A stretch of DNA of 64,000 nucleotides from an uncultured Lachnospiraceae bacterium (GTDB taxonomy: Bacteria; Bacillota; Clostridia; Lachnospirales; Lachnospiraceae): NCBI GenBank assembly GCA_902781655.1, contig CACZJZ010000008.1, forward strand, positions 1-64,000, written 5' to 3'. The first letter of the stretch is position 1. The number at the start of each line of letters is the position of its first letter. A program made the translations under genes and the position numbers. This document shows positions 46,083 to 55,089 of this stretch, one piece after another. The notes beneath the pieces are model-generated. The model had not been told where the DNA came from, searched no databases, and saw nothing but the letters and a program-made list of their open reading frames with translations.

Positions 46083-46111
46083 ACTATACGTCCGTCTTCC
46101 CTGTCTGTCAA
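46083..46111 (-). promoter_or_regulatory. Strong promoter of cysK
   Basis: On the minus strand TTGACA (46106-46111) and TATAGT (46083-46088) are separated by 17 bases. An AT-rich inverted repeat, ATCATA/TATGAT, lies just downstream of the start of transcription, a possible operator for a cysteine-responsive repressor. Confidence 0.8.
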
Positions 46112-46114
46112 GCC

Positions 46115-46157
46115 AGAAAAAATTCCGGCAGGCGTGCTGAGCATCACGTCCTGCCGG
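46115..46157 (-). terminator. Terminator upstream of the cysK promoter
   Basis: On the minus strand CCGGCAGG-A-CGTG pairs with CACG-CCTGCCGG around an 8-base loop, followed by AATTTTTTC. It ends the HD-protein transcript. The rest of the 46158-46315 gap is AT-rich and holds no gene that I can support. Confidence 0.88.
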
Positions 46158-46315
46158 TTAAAAAGAAGGAGAAATATTGGTTTGCGTTAGAGCAATATTT
46201 GATTAGTTATCTCTAACTGTTGATAGGGTACCATACCTTGCAGAGAAATTCAACGCCAAAGTTAGATTATTTTAACTCTGCTTTTCATTCAGATGCACTC
46301 CGAAGTGCTGTTCCT

Positions 46316-46795
46316 TCAGCGATGCCCCGCGCCGCTTCCGCGCTCGAACAACGTCTCCCGGGCAGAACAGATTTTATCCGCCAGAGTCACCAGCCACGCT
46401 TCCCGCGAGGTCGGCACATGAAAGAGAGTCAGCGGCCACATATGGGACCGAATGATTTTCTGAGTCCGCGCACTGACCCGGAAGTCCCGTCCCGCGTTCT
46501 CCGCCGCAATGCGGGGATGATGATACCCATGCAGACGATCCCCGTGTGTGTGCCAGTCATAGAGAAAATAGTCATGCAGGAACGCAGCGGTGATCAGCCG
46601 CCTCTCATCGGCACCCGCATGCCATTCCCGGTTCAGGCGGAACGCCTCCCGCGCCACATTCATGCTGTGCTCATACGTGGTGATCCGACCATGCTGAATA
46701 AAACGCTTCATGCGCTGGCAGCGCGGATCCGCGGCCAGCGGCCGGATCTCCCTGTCAAAATCCCGTTCCTCATCCTTCGATAATGATATCGTCAT
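46316..46795 (-). CDS. HD-domain phosphohydrolase-like protein
   Basis: This small protein (159 residues) carries HSMNVAREA and the HD pair in AAFLHDYFLYDWH, with HHPRIAAENA and RSHMWPL following, so the HD metal site looks complete. It probably hydrolyses a nucleotide or phosphoester. I chose MTISLSKDEE; a longer frame overlaps the upstream gene. It follows the CmpB-like gene and may share its transcript. Confidence 0.85.
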   Translation of the reverse strand: MTISLSKDEERDFDREIRPLAADPRCQRMKRFIQHGRITTYEHSMNVAREAFRLNREWHAGADERRLITAAFLHDYFLYDWHTHGDRLHGYHHPRIAAENAGRDFRVSARTQKIIRSHMWPLTLFHVPTSREAWLVTLADKICSARETLFERGSGAGHR

Positions 46796-46851
46796 GCACA
46801 AACGCCTCTTCAGAACCAGAATTGCACCGTTGCCATGCGGCCGGCCTGTCT

Positions 46852-47769
46852 CTATCCTTTTCTCTCCACATGCCGGTCCTCCGGCGTGGATGCCCATTTC
46901 TGCAGTGCGGCAAAGAGACGTCCGGAGCGCTCTGATGCCGCCTTTGTCATGGGATGACCCGGCCGGTAGCCGCGGATATTCCGCAGATGGTAGCGTTCCC
47001 GGTCCGACAGGCCGTCCATGACAGATTTTGCGGCCTCCTGAATACTCTGACCCGCCTGAGATGCCTTCTCCTTAGCGGCATCCCCCGCCAGCATAGCGGC
47101 AATTGCGGCGCTCTCCCCAGCGCTCTGCGCCGCTCTGCCGGCCGCGTCGAGCGCTGCCGCCGGCCCCTGCTGCAGCACGCGATACCCGCTCTCTACCCGC
47201 GCGTTGAACTGCTGCTCCGCGGCGTCCATTCTCTCCACAATTCTGGTCAGACTGGCCACTGTGAGCGCCAGATCCACACCGAGTCCGAACGCAAGCAGCA
47301 GGCTCACCGCCTCTGTGGCGAGCGGATTGCGCGGCGAGGCCGCCTCAAGCATCTCCATCCAGGGGAACACCCAGCCGACGATCACCACCCCGGCTGCACC
47401 GAATCCCAGCGATGCCGGCAGACAGATCCGCCCCTGAATATTGAACGGGATATTGCTGTAATCCCACCACACGGCATGAAAGCATTTTTCGAGAATCACC
47501 GATGTTACAAATTCCAGCACCGCGCTTCCCGCCATACTGATCAGAAACACCTGCCACAGCGGGAAACGAACGTCTCCCGTCGCCGCCGGAACCAGCTGAA
47601 ACAAAATCAGTGCACCCACCACAGCGATTCCGTAAATCGGGCAGATCGGACCGAATAAAAATCCCCGGTTCTGCCACCGCTTCTCCCGAACCGTGCAGTA
47701 GGTGCACTCATAGATCCAGCCGATAAAGCTGAACACAATAAACAGATTAAAATAATGGGAAACAATCAT
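46852..47769 (-). CDS. Membrane protein of the ABC_trans_CmpB family
   Basis: The protein (305 residues) has five to six helices in its first 200 residues, with FSFIGWIYECTYCTVREKRW and FLFGPICPIYGIA, hallmarks of the CmpB/DUF1113 family. A long Ala-rich, probably coiled-coil tail follows (GRAAQSAGESAAIAA). Function is unknown. I chose MIVSHYFNLF with CGGAGCAGG upstream. A large inverted repeat lies in its leader. Confidence 0.78.
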   Translation of the reverse strand: MIVSHYFNLFIVFSFIGWIYECTYCTVREKRWQNRGFLFGPICPIYGIAVVGALILFQLVPAATGDVRFPLWQVFLISMAGSAVLEFVTSVILEKCFHAVWWDYSNIPFNIQGRICLPASLGFGAAGVVIVGWVFPWMEMLEAASPRNPLATEAVSLLLAFGLGVDLALTVASLTRIVERMDAAEQQFNARVESGYRVLQQGPAAALDAAGRAAQSAGESAAIAAMLAGDAAKEKASQAGQSIQEAAKSVMDGLSDRERYHLRNIRGYRPGHPMTKAASERSGRLFAALQKWASTPEDRHVERKG

Positions 47770-47792
47770 CGCCTGCTCCGTCCTCATCCATG

Positions 47793-47833
47793 CCGCAGAG
47801 GCAAAACCGCACTCACGAATTTTGCCTCTGCGG
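47793..47833. other. 14-base perfect inverted repeat in the CmpB-like leader
   Basis: CCGCAGAGGCAAAA and TTTTGCCTCTGCGG pair perfectly around 13 bases, ending 24 bases before the chosen start codon. There is no T run on either side. It could be an operator or a leader RNA structure. Confidence 0.6.
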
Positions 47834-47884
47834 AGTTTCAGAACCGGAATTATCATACCACATCAGACAGGCGGCCCGCCTTAC

Positions 47885-49183
47885 TCATTTCACCTCCGCG
47901 TTCCCATACGGATATCCCTCGTTGAAATTGCGCGCGTTTTCCATCGTGACCGCAGCGATGGCCTGCAGCGCCTCTCTGGTGAAGAAAGCCTGATGAGAGG
48001 TCAGAATCAGCTGTGGGAAGCTGAGCAGTCTCGCCGTGATGTCATTGGTCAGCGGCTCATCAGAGCGATCCGTATAGACATTATCATCCTCTCCCTCGTA
48101 GACATCGAGCGCCACCGCATGGAACTTGCCCTGCTTCATGGCCGCGATCAGCGCCTCCGTGTCGATAAGGCCGCCGCGCGAGGTGTTCACCAGCATGCAC
48201 GAATCCTTCATCAGAGAGATCGCCTTCCCGTCGATCAGGTGGTAGGTTCCGTTCTCTCCCATGATAAGCGGCGCATGCAGCGAGATCAGATCCGCCTTCC
48301 GGAGCAGTTCCTCCTTTGAGACATATGTCAGCAGTCCTTCCTCCTCCAGCGCCTTGTTCGGATAGGCGTCCCAGCCGAGCACGGTCATGCCATACCCCTT
48401 GCAGATGCGCGCCATGCACTGCCCGATCCGGCCCGTCCCGACGATACCGGCGACCTTGTTGTGCAGGTCCAGCCCCAGCAGCCCGCTGAGGGCAAAATTA
48501 TTGTCCTTGACCTTGAAATATGCCTTGTGAATCCGGCGGTTCGCCGCCTGAAGGATCGTCATCGCGTGTTCCGCCACCGCATACGGAGAATAAGCCGGTA
48601 CGCGCAGCACAGTGATGCCATATTCCTCCGCCGCCTTCAGATCCACATTGTTAAAGCCCGCGCAGCGCAGCAAAATCAGTTTCACGCCGCCGTTGTGCAG
48701 TGTCTCAATGACTTCCCGCGGCGCCTCGTCGTTCACAAAGATACATACCGCGTCGAATCCGTTTGCGAGATGCGCCGTCTCGGGCGTCAGCCGGCTCGTA
48801 AAATACCGGATATCTGTATTGTAGGTACCCTCTCCCTTGTCCTTGGACAGCTCGCTGAAGAACAGTCTGTCGTAATCCTTCGTGCCGAAGAACGCCACCT
48901 TCAGAACGGACACCTTCCGATCCTTCGGCGCGATCTCCTTCAGGACCTCCTGCAGCTTTGCCGCCGCAGTTTCCTCGTCCGGACCCTCCACGGTAAACTT
49001 CAGAAGGGTGCCCTTCACAGCCTGAAGCTTCAGAATCTGCAGAACATTGCTTCCGCCTGCCGTCTCTCCATTCGCCTCCAGCGTCACGGCACTTTTGAAT
49101 TCCGTGCATGCCTGCGCAATCAGCGCAGCCGGGCGTGCATGAATGCCGAGTGCATTCTTGACATGATATTCAAAGGTTTTCAT
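47885..49183 (-). CDS. HPr phosphocarrier domain fused to D-lactate dehydrogenase
   Basis: A 432-residue fusion. Residues 1-90 are a complete HPr domain: His15 lies in GIHARPAALIAQ, the site phosphorylated by PTS enzyme I. Position 46, Ser in Gram-positive HPr, is Asn here (GGSNVLQIL), with Ser at 45. From about residue 95 (KVAFFGTKDYDRLFF) a full D-lactate dehydrogenase follows: NAD motif GIVGTGRIGQ (G249, G251, G254), Asp272 for NAD, and catalytic Arg336, Glu365 and His397 with the exact 29 and 32 residue spacing of known enzymes. It should reduce pyruvate to D-lactate. The start has GGAGGAGC upstream; a longer frame to 49345 has none. It follows the DUF438 gene by 37 bases. That the HPr domain controls the enzyme is inferred. 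Confidence 0.93.
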   Translation of the reverse strand: MKTFEYHVKNALGIHARPAALIAQACTEFKSAVTLEANGETAGGSNVLQILKLQAVKGTLLKFTVEGPDEETAAAKLQEVLKEIAPKDRKVSVLKVAFFGTKDYDRLFFSELSKDKGEGTYNTDIRYFTSRLTPETAHLANGFDAVCIFVNDEAPREVIETLHNGGVKLILLRCAGFNNVDLKAAEEYGITVLRVPAYSPYAVAEHAMTILQAANRRIHKAYFKVKDNNFALSGLLGLDLHNKVAGIVGTGRIGQCMARICKGYGMTVLGWDAYPNKALEEEGLLTYVSKEELLRKADLISLHAPLIMGENGTYHLIDGKAISLMKDSCMLVNTSRGGLIDTEALIAAMKQGKFHAVALDVYEGEDDNVYTDRSDEPLTNDITARLLSFPQLILTSHQAFFTREALQAIAAVTMENARNFNEGYPYGNAEVK

Positions 49184-49220
49184 GATAAAGCTCCTCCTCT
49201 CCTTCTGCGGTTTAACACCA

Positions 49221-50618
49221 TCAATCTTCGAAGCTCTGCGGCGCGGTTTTTGCAAAATGCTCCTTCGCCGCGTCCATATTCTGGACGTACTCCATCGAAC
49301 CGACGAAAGCGCCCTGTTTGTCCCGAACCGCCATGTAGCGGACAAGATAAGTATGCCCGTTTTTCTCAGTCCAGACGTCCACGCTGTCCCGTTTCCCTTC
49401 CTTGAACGAGGTAAGGATCATCCGGACCATCTCCTCCACCTTGGGCGGATGGCAATAGTATACCTCACGGTCGAGCGCCTGCAGCGGGCGTTTGAACGCC
49501 TTTGGCCCCTCCCCGCGGTTGAAATAACGGTTGATATCGTCCGCGTCGATGAACGAAATCTCGCCTGGAATCGTATCAAGCATCGCCGTCAGCTGCGATT
49601 TTGTCAGATGTCCGGACGGAAATACCACCTCATCGTCCCCCGCTGCGCCGCCGTCCGCCTGTGTCTGCGCCCCCGGCTTCCGCTCCTTCCGCGGCGCGGC
49701 GGCCTGTCCGGGCTGCTCCATGTCCCGGTCAGTCTGACCAGACTGCGTTCCCTTCCATTCCGGCGAATCCTTCCAGACCGGCGCATTCTCCGCAAGCTTC
49801 CACAGGGGCTGTCTCCCGATCAGGCACGGCTCATAATCCTGCAGGTCCATCGCCATCTGCACCCACTCCGCACGAGTCAGATTCTGAATGCAGATCGGAT
49901 ACAGGATGTTTCTCTCCTTGTAGATCATCTCCTGAACCCGGGTGATCAGCTTCAGCGCCCGGTCCTTCCACTGCTCATCTGTCAGGACAGTTCCTGTACC
50001 GCCGCTGAGATTGCGGATTTCCGCCCGGATCTCGTCATCGACGCCCCACATCACATCCGACGGACCGGATACATCATGCTTCGATTTGAGAAGCGGATAG
50101 ATCAGATCTCCCTTTGCGGCATAGTGGAGACTGACCGCACGCAGGACACGGAACTCCTTTTTGGCCGCATCCATCGAAGCCTCCCCCGGCACCGCGTTCT
50201 CCAGCAGTTCCTTTACTCTGCCTGCCTCCTCCTCAATGGCGTCGTCCTCCTTCATGAAGACACTGAGCGGATGCCCCGGGATCGCAGCCAGCTTCTGCAG
50301 CTGGCTTTTCGCCAGCTCACGCATATTTCTTCCCATCCCCGGCGCCTGCCGCTCCGCAGCTGTGGATACCGCGATCTTCTCCTCGTTCGTCGCTCCATGG
50401 AAGAGAGCCGAGTGCACATCGCACAGCTTCTGCACCTTCTGATAGGACACTCCGGCCTGCATCAGCGCCTGCTCCGCTTTCATGATCTCCGATGCATCCA
50501 CATCCTTGAAATGTGCGACAAAATCCTTCCTGACCTGCTCCAGGTCCTCTCCTGCCGACAGCCGCTCCACATAACTTCTGAGCAGCTCCTGCCTCTCCTC
50601 ATCTCTGTTCTGAATCAT
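49221..50618 (-). CDS. DUF438, hemerythrin-like and PAS sensor protein
   Basis: A soluble protein of 465 residues. Residues 8-75 are a DUF438 domain (SYVERLSAGEDLEQVRKDF). Residues 85-240 resemble a hemerythrin HHE helical bundle with His/Glu metal-ligand candidates (GHPLSVFMKEDD, LHYAAKGDLIYPLL, KERNILYPI). A Gln/Ala/Pro-rich linker leads to a C-terminal PAS-like domain (ISFIDADDINRYFNRGEG and VRYMAVRDKQGAF). Such proteins sense oxygen, nitric oxide or redox state; no output domain is visible. It is first in an operon with the HPr-LDH fusion. Confidence 0.88.
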   Translation of the reverse strand: MIQNRDEERQELLRSYVERLSAGEDLEQVRKDFVAHFKDVDASEIMKAEQALMQAGVSYQKVQKLCDVHSALFHGATNEEKIAVSTAAERQAPGMGRNMRELAKSQLQKLAAIPGHPLSVFMKEDDAIEEEAGRVKELLENAVPGEASMDAAKKEFRVLRAVSLHYAAKGDLIYPLLKSKHDVSGPSDVMWGVDDEIRAEIRNLSGGTGTVLTDEQWKDRALKLITRVQEMIYKERNILYPICIQNLTRAEWVQMAMDLQDYEPCLIGRQPLWKLAENAPVWKDSPEWKGTQSGQTDRDMEQPGQAAAPRKERKPGAQTQADGGAAGDDEVVFPSGHLTKSQLTAMLDTIPGEISFIDADDINRYFNRGEGPKAFKRPLQALDREVYYCHPPKVEEMVRMILTSFKEGKRDSVDVWTEKNGHTYLVRYMAVRDKQGAFVGSMEYVQNMDAAKEHFAKTAPQSFED

Positions 50619-50699
50619 GGGACTTTCCTCCTGTGGACTCCTGCGCCAACCCGCGTCATTGTGTTAATTACAGCCAATCTCTTCTTTTCTTCCTTACGC

Positions 50700-51485
50700 T
50701 CATGATGATATCAGTCTGCCCGGAGAAAATGTGTTGCATTTGCAACGTATCTTGCTTCTATGCAGCGCCCGCACCGTTTTTCTCTCCTCGCCCTGAATCT
50801 GCCTTGATTCCAGAATTTTCCGGATTGCCCTGGCATAAGTATCATCATCCAACCGGCTGTGCGCCAGATATTCCTTCATTTGCCGCGGATGTCTGACATA
50901 CAGCTTCGATACCGCCCAGGCCACCGCCATGCTGGCGTAATACGGCTGATCAGACAGCTGATCCAGTTCCATCAGATCTCGTTCGAGATCATCTGTCTCC
51001 GTGTAATAATTCAGCAGCATCACGCAGGCAAAACGCACCGCATACTCTTCCCCGGAGTGAAAATACGTTTGAAGGAAGTGCCAGACACGTTCTTTATTCT
51101 GCGAGTTTTCCGCCGTGAACCGCAGCCCCGCGCAGAAGCTGTCGCAGACCGACCAGTTATGGATCAGCGGTATAAAATCGCGGATATAGGAGAACCTATC
51201 CCCGAGACCACACCGAAGATATCCGATCACCATACCGTGCAGCATGACCTCTTCAAAATACGGCTCCTCGCGTTCAGAGAAGATATCTTGCCAGTCTTTA
51301 TCCGCCGCAAGGCTCCTTGCAATCTTCCGGAGAACCGGCAGCCGCACGCCGAGCACATGCTCGTCCGGAGGAAGAAGATGCGCTGAAAACTTCTGATAAT
51401 CCGGTTCCGCCAGTTTTACCAGTTCCGCTCTCAGACTGCGCTGCGTCCAGCGGACGTTCTCCCTTTCATCACCGTTCCTGTCCAT
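50700..51485 (-). CDS. AlkD-like DNA alkylation repair protein
   Basis: This all-helical HEAT-like protein (261 residues) probably excises alkylated bases. It shows GVRLPVLRKIARSLA, the HNWSVCDSFC segment, and the RFACVMLLNYY and ASMAVAWAVSKLY helices of the AlkD family. The C terminus has a basic extension of about 25 residues. It lies between the DUF438 gene and hypF, 70 bases from the latter. Confidence 0.9.
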   Translation of the reverse strand: MDRNGDERENVRWTQRSLRAELVKLAEPDYQKFSAHLLPPDEHVLGVRLPVLRKIARSLAADKDWQDIFSEREEPYFEEVMLHGMVIGYLRCGLGDRFSYIRDFIPLIHNWSVCDSFCAGLRFTAENSQNKERVWHFLQTYFHSGEEYAVRFACVMLLNYYTETDDLERDLMELDQLSDQPYYASMAVAWAVSKLYVRHPRQMKEYLAHSRLDDDTYARAIRKILESRQIQGEERKTVRALHRSKIRCKCNTFSPGRLISS

Positions 51486-51554
51486 CCTGATCCCTCTGCT
51501 TCGTTCTCCGCACTACCCGCGGGAGTATCACCCGGACCTCAGCACCCGGCTCGC

Positions 51555-54005
51555 TCATAACCTCCGGCAGCTCCCGTACAACGCCTGCCCGAGGGCGATC
51601 CCTCCGTCATTTGGCGGCACAAGATGATGACGGAGCACGTTATATCCCGCCTTCTCCAGTTTCTCCGTCATGAGCTCCGTGAGCAGCGTGTTTTGAAAAC
51701 ATCCTCCGGAAAGCGCCACTGTTCCAGGCAGCGACGGATCCTCCGCTGCGCACAGGCGAATCAGCCTGACCGCCGATTCCGCCAGTGCTTCATGAAAATA
51801 AAGTGCCAGCCTTCCAGAATCCTCCCCGGCCAATCTGCGGAGAAGAATATCACGGACCAGCCGATCGGTCCGGAGGATATGCCGCGCACGGTCTCCTGCC
51901 TTTCCTCTTTCCTCTCCCAGGCTGCGATCCTTATATTCTCCCGCTTCCCACAGGCCGCGCTCCCCACCATTCCGCTTTTCCCGCAGACTGCAGCCCTCGC
52001 CATTCCAGAGCACTTCCTGTACCGGAATACCGCTCTGCCCGCATCGCCGATGGTACTCCATTGCCCGGAACATCAGGGCTGTGGAGGCCTCCCCTTCAAA
52101 GGTTGAGACGCGCCGCACTCCGAGAATCGCGCTGACCGCATCGAAGATTCGCCCGCAGCTGGTCGATTTGACCGCATAGATCCCGGCATCGTGCATACGG
52201 TGCAGCACATGTGCCTCCTGCGCGCCGCACAGCCCGAGCGCCGTCATCATGCGCTCGCAGGCCGGTGCCCCCTCATTCTGCTCCTGCGCGTAGAAATCGC
52301 AGAGCATGGAGGCGGCGATCCGCCAGCCCTCCCTCGCAGCCGCATCTCCGCCTACCTGCAGGAACGGCGCCACACTCCCCAGCCGTCGGAATCCCTGCGT
52401 ATCCGCGAGCAGAATTTCGCCGCCCCAGACCGTGCCGTCTTCCCCATATCCGGTCCCGTCAAAGGAAAGCCCGATCACCGGTTCCATCCGGTCATTTTCC
52501 GCCATACAGGACAAAATATGGGCATAGTGATGCTGCACAGGTACCACCGGAACGCCCGCCCTCGCCGCCAGCGCATGGGCAATCGCCGTGGAACGGTACC
52601 GCGGATGCAGATCGCAGACCACAAGTTCCGGCCTTGCCTCGAGCAGTGTCTCAAACCGGCGGATCGTCTCCTCCAGTGCCGCGCCGCTCCGCGCGTCCCC
52701 GAGATCTCCGATGTATGAGGACGGATAGAACAAATTCCCTCTGCCGATACAGAACGTATTCTTGAGTTCTCCGCCCACGGCAAGTACCGTGCGTCCCTCC
52801 GGGATTCTCCGCTCCGGATCAGACAGCAGATATGGAAGCGGCGCATATCCCCTCGACCGGCGGATCATGTACGGCTCCCCCTGACAGAAATCCATCACAG
52901 AATCGTCGCAGCGGGTCAGAATCTGCCGGTTGTTTGACAGGAAAATATCAGCCAGTCCGCTGAGTTCCGCCTGTGCCTCCCCGTCGTCCCGGCAGATCGG
53001 TGCGCCGCTCACGTTGCCGCTCGTCATAATCAGCATCGGCGGCACCGTTACCTCATCGTCATATTGAAACAGCAGCACCTGCACGGGCGCATACGGCAGC
53101 ATCACGCCGATCTTCGGATTGTCCGGCGCGGCGGCAGGCGATACTCTCCCGCCCGCCCGCCGTTCTAGCAGCAGGATGGGCTTCTGGTGCCCGGTCAGAA
53201 TTTTGCGCTGCGCCTCCGTCAGAATACATTCTTCCCGCACTGTCTGTTCATCCCGCATCATGACCGCAAACGGCTTGGCAGGCCGATGTTTTCTCTCCCG
53301 CAGCCGATTGACCGTCCCCGTGTCATCCGCCCGGCAGCACAGATGGAATCCGCCGATGCCCTTGACCGCCGCGATTCCACCCTCCGCGAGGACGCGCCTC
53401 ACCGCCCGGATCGCATCCCGCCCGTGCTCGGCTCTCCCGATGAGATAAACCTCCGGACCGCATGCGTTGCAGCACACCGGCTGCGCATCATAGCGCCGCG
53501 AGGACGGCGTCACATATTCCTCATGGCAGGCATGGCACATCGGAAACATCTTCATCGAAGTTCGCACCCGGTCGTAGGGGAGACCTTCGAGGATCGTCAG
53601 CCGCGGACCGCAAGATGTACAGTTGATGAACGGATGCAGATAGCGGCGGTTATCCGGATCAAGCAGCTCCCGCCGGCAGTCGTCGCAGAGCGCGATATCC
53701 GGCGGAATGAAAATTTCTCCCTCCTCCCGCGAACTCTCCACGATCGAGAATCCCGTGCAGACAGGAGCGCCAGATATCTCCTTACTATCCATTTTCAGAA
53801 TCACGGCGCGCGCCGGCGGCTCCTCCTCAAGAAGACGCAGAAAAGCCGCAATCTGCCTCTCCTCTCCCTGCGCCGTCACCTCGACAAACGAGCCCTTATT
53901 ACATACCGTGCCTGCGATTCCAGACCGTTCCGCCAGCCTCACCGCCGTCGGACGAAACCCGACTCCCTGCACAATTCCGTAAATCCGAATCCTCTTTGTG
54001 ATCAA
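51555..54005 (-). CDS. hypF: Carbamoyltransferase HypF
   Basis: HypF (816 residues) uses carbamoyl phosphate to make the cyanide ligands of NiFe hydrogenases. Domains run in order: acylphosphatase (YGIVQGVGFRPTAVRLAE), two zinc fingers with CDDCRRELL, CTSCGPR, CHACHEEY and CNACGPE, a YrdC-like ATP domain, and the Kae1-like carbamoyl transfer domain (HHYAHILSCMAEN, FDGTGYGEDGTVW). All parts are intact. No hydrogenase or other hyp genes are in the window, so its partners lie elsewhere. Confidence 0.96.
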   Translation of the reverse strand: MITKRIRIYGIVQGVGFRPTAVRLAERSGIAGTVCNKGSFVEVTAQGEERQIAAFLRLLEEEPPARAVILKMDSKEISGAPVCTGFSIVESSREEGEIFIPPDIALCDDCRRELLDPDNRRYLHPFINCTSCGPRLTILEGLPYDRVRTSMKMFPMCHACHEEYVTPSSRRYDAQPVCCNACGPEVYLIGRAEHGRDAIRAVRRVLAEGGIAAVKGIGGFHLCCRADDTGTVNRLRERKHRPAKPFAVMMRDEQTVREECILTEAQRKILTGHQKPILLLERRAGGRVSPAAAPDNPKIGVMLPYAPVQVLLFQYDDEVTVPPMLIMTSGNVSGAPICRDDGEAQAELSGLADIFLSNNRQILTRCDDSVMDFCQGEPYMIRRSRGYAPLPYLLSDPERRIPEGRTVLAVGGELKNTFCIGRGNLFYPSSYIGDLGDARSGAALEETIRRFETLLEARPELVVCDLHPRYRSTAIAHALAARAGVPVVPVQHHYAHILSCMAENDRMEPVIGLSFDGTGYGEDGTVWGGEILLADTQGFRRLGSVAPFLQVGGDAAAREGWRIAASMLCDFYAQEQNEGAPACERMMTALGLCGAQEAHVLHRMHDAGIYAVKSTSCGRIFDAVSAILGVRRVSTFEGEASTALMFRAMEYHRRCGQSGIPVQEVLWNGEGCSLREKRNGGERGLWEAGEYKDRSLGEERGKAGDRARHILRTDRLVRDILLRRLAGEDSGRLALYFHEALAESAVRLIRLCAAEDPSLPGTVALSGGCFQNTLLTELMTEKLEKAGYNVLRHHLVPPNDGGIALGQALYGSCRRL

Positions 54006-54038
54006 AGCTCCTCCAGCCCGTTCTCATGCCTGCGTGCG

Positions 54039-55007
54039 CTATTTCGAGGCTGCGCTGCGCGCACCTCCCGTCACTGCCCGGTAAGCCAGCGCCGCTGCAA
54101 AATACGCGCTCACTCCTGCCAGAATCTCCAGCGGATACAGCACCAGCGCCTGCTCCGGCGCAAGATACGCCAGCAGCATCGCCGCTCCGGCCGGCGGAAG
54201 AAACAGCCGCATCCGGAATAAAATAAAGAGAAATAGTAGTCCGGACATGGCCACACTCAGAGGGAGCAGCGAAAGCGCGATCCGAACCGCCACGATTTCG
54301 CGGACCCATGCGCCTGCTGCCGCGCTGAGAGACATCAGCAGAATGGCCTTCCCGGGATGCGCCAGCGCTCTGCTGCCGGGCGATGTCAATTCTGTGAAAA
54401 GGACCAGAATCGGAGGTGCAGCCATAAAGGTCCATCCCGTTGACAGTGCCGTCGCGATCATGATAGATGCAAACACCGCCCGGAAGATGGTGAGCGCCGG
54501 CGAAGCAGTCTCCGAAGATGCCGCCGGATGGAACGGCTCGCGCTGCAGCAGGCCGGCGTGCTCCAGCATTTTCCGCAGGCCGATGAGCAGCGCCGTGAAT
54601 GTCACCAGAGAAATCAGATACCACACGGATTTTGTCTGGAGCAGAATCGGAAGCACCAGGGCCGAAACCATCGGTGCAAACGTCGTACCTGATAACATCA
54701 GAATCAAGAGAGCGAGAAGATAGCCGAGGCTCATCTGCACCGCGACGTCTCCCGGCACAAACCGCACGATTCCCATGCCTAGCACACCACAGAGCAGGAG
54801 CAGCAAAAAAATGCGTCTGCAGTTCACCCGCCAGGACAGCCGCGGCGCGAGAAACAGTCCTGTGGCAATCGCCCCGATCTCCGGGAAAATGATCTCCTGT
54901 TCCCCTATCGCGGCCGCCGCGCCGACCATCAGGATGACAGGGACAAGAAACGTCACTGATTTCAGAATGATCTCCGATCGCTTTTCCATAAACCTCATCT
55001 CAGGCAT
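54039..55007 (-). CDS. Polytopic membrane protein, HPP-like
   Basis: The protein (322 residues) has about ten to eleven helices in two similar halves. PPILVLFTELTSPGSRALAHP and LPPAGAAMLLAYLAP resemble the paired motifs of HPP-family membrane proteins, and the first half has a diverged FPEIGAIATGLFLAP. Function is unknown. It precedes hypF by 33 bases and may be cotranscribed. The start could also be Met6 (54992), which has GAGATGAGG upstream. Confidence 0.6.
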   Translation of the reverse strand: MPEMRFMEKRSEIILKSVTFLVPVILMVGAAAAIGEQEIIFPEIGAIATGLFLAPRLSWRVNCRRIFLLLLLCGVLGMGIVRFVPGDVAVQMSLGYLLALLILMLSGTTFAPMVSALVLPILLQTKSVWYLISLVTFTALLIGLRKMLEHAGLLQREPFHPAASSETASPALTIFRAVFASIMIATALSTGWTFMAAPPILVLFTELTSPGSRALAHPGKAILLMSLSAAAGAWVREIVAVRIALSLLPLSVAMSGLLFLFILFRMRLFLPPAGAAMLLAYLAPEQALVLYPLEILAGVSAYFAAALAYRAVTGGARSAASK

Positions 55008-55089
55008 CTACTTTTCATACGAACCCGCTATCCACCCTCAGATTCGCCGCAAACGTTTACAGACCGTTCACATTTCCGTCAAGCATCGT

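Noticed and set aside
49184-49345. 54-residue extension before the HPr domain
   Set aside because: Overlaps the end of the DUF438 gene, is Arg-rich, and the chosen start has a strong ribosome site.
49182-50705. 507-residue frame opposite the DUF438 gene
   Set aside because: Antisense shadow; the minus-strand protein has recognisable domains.
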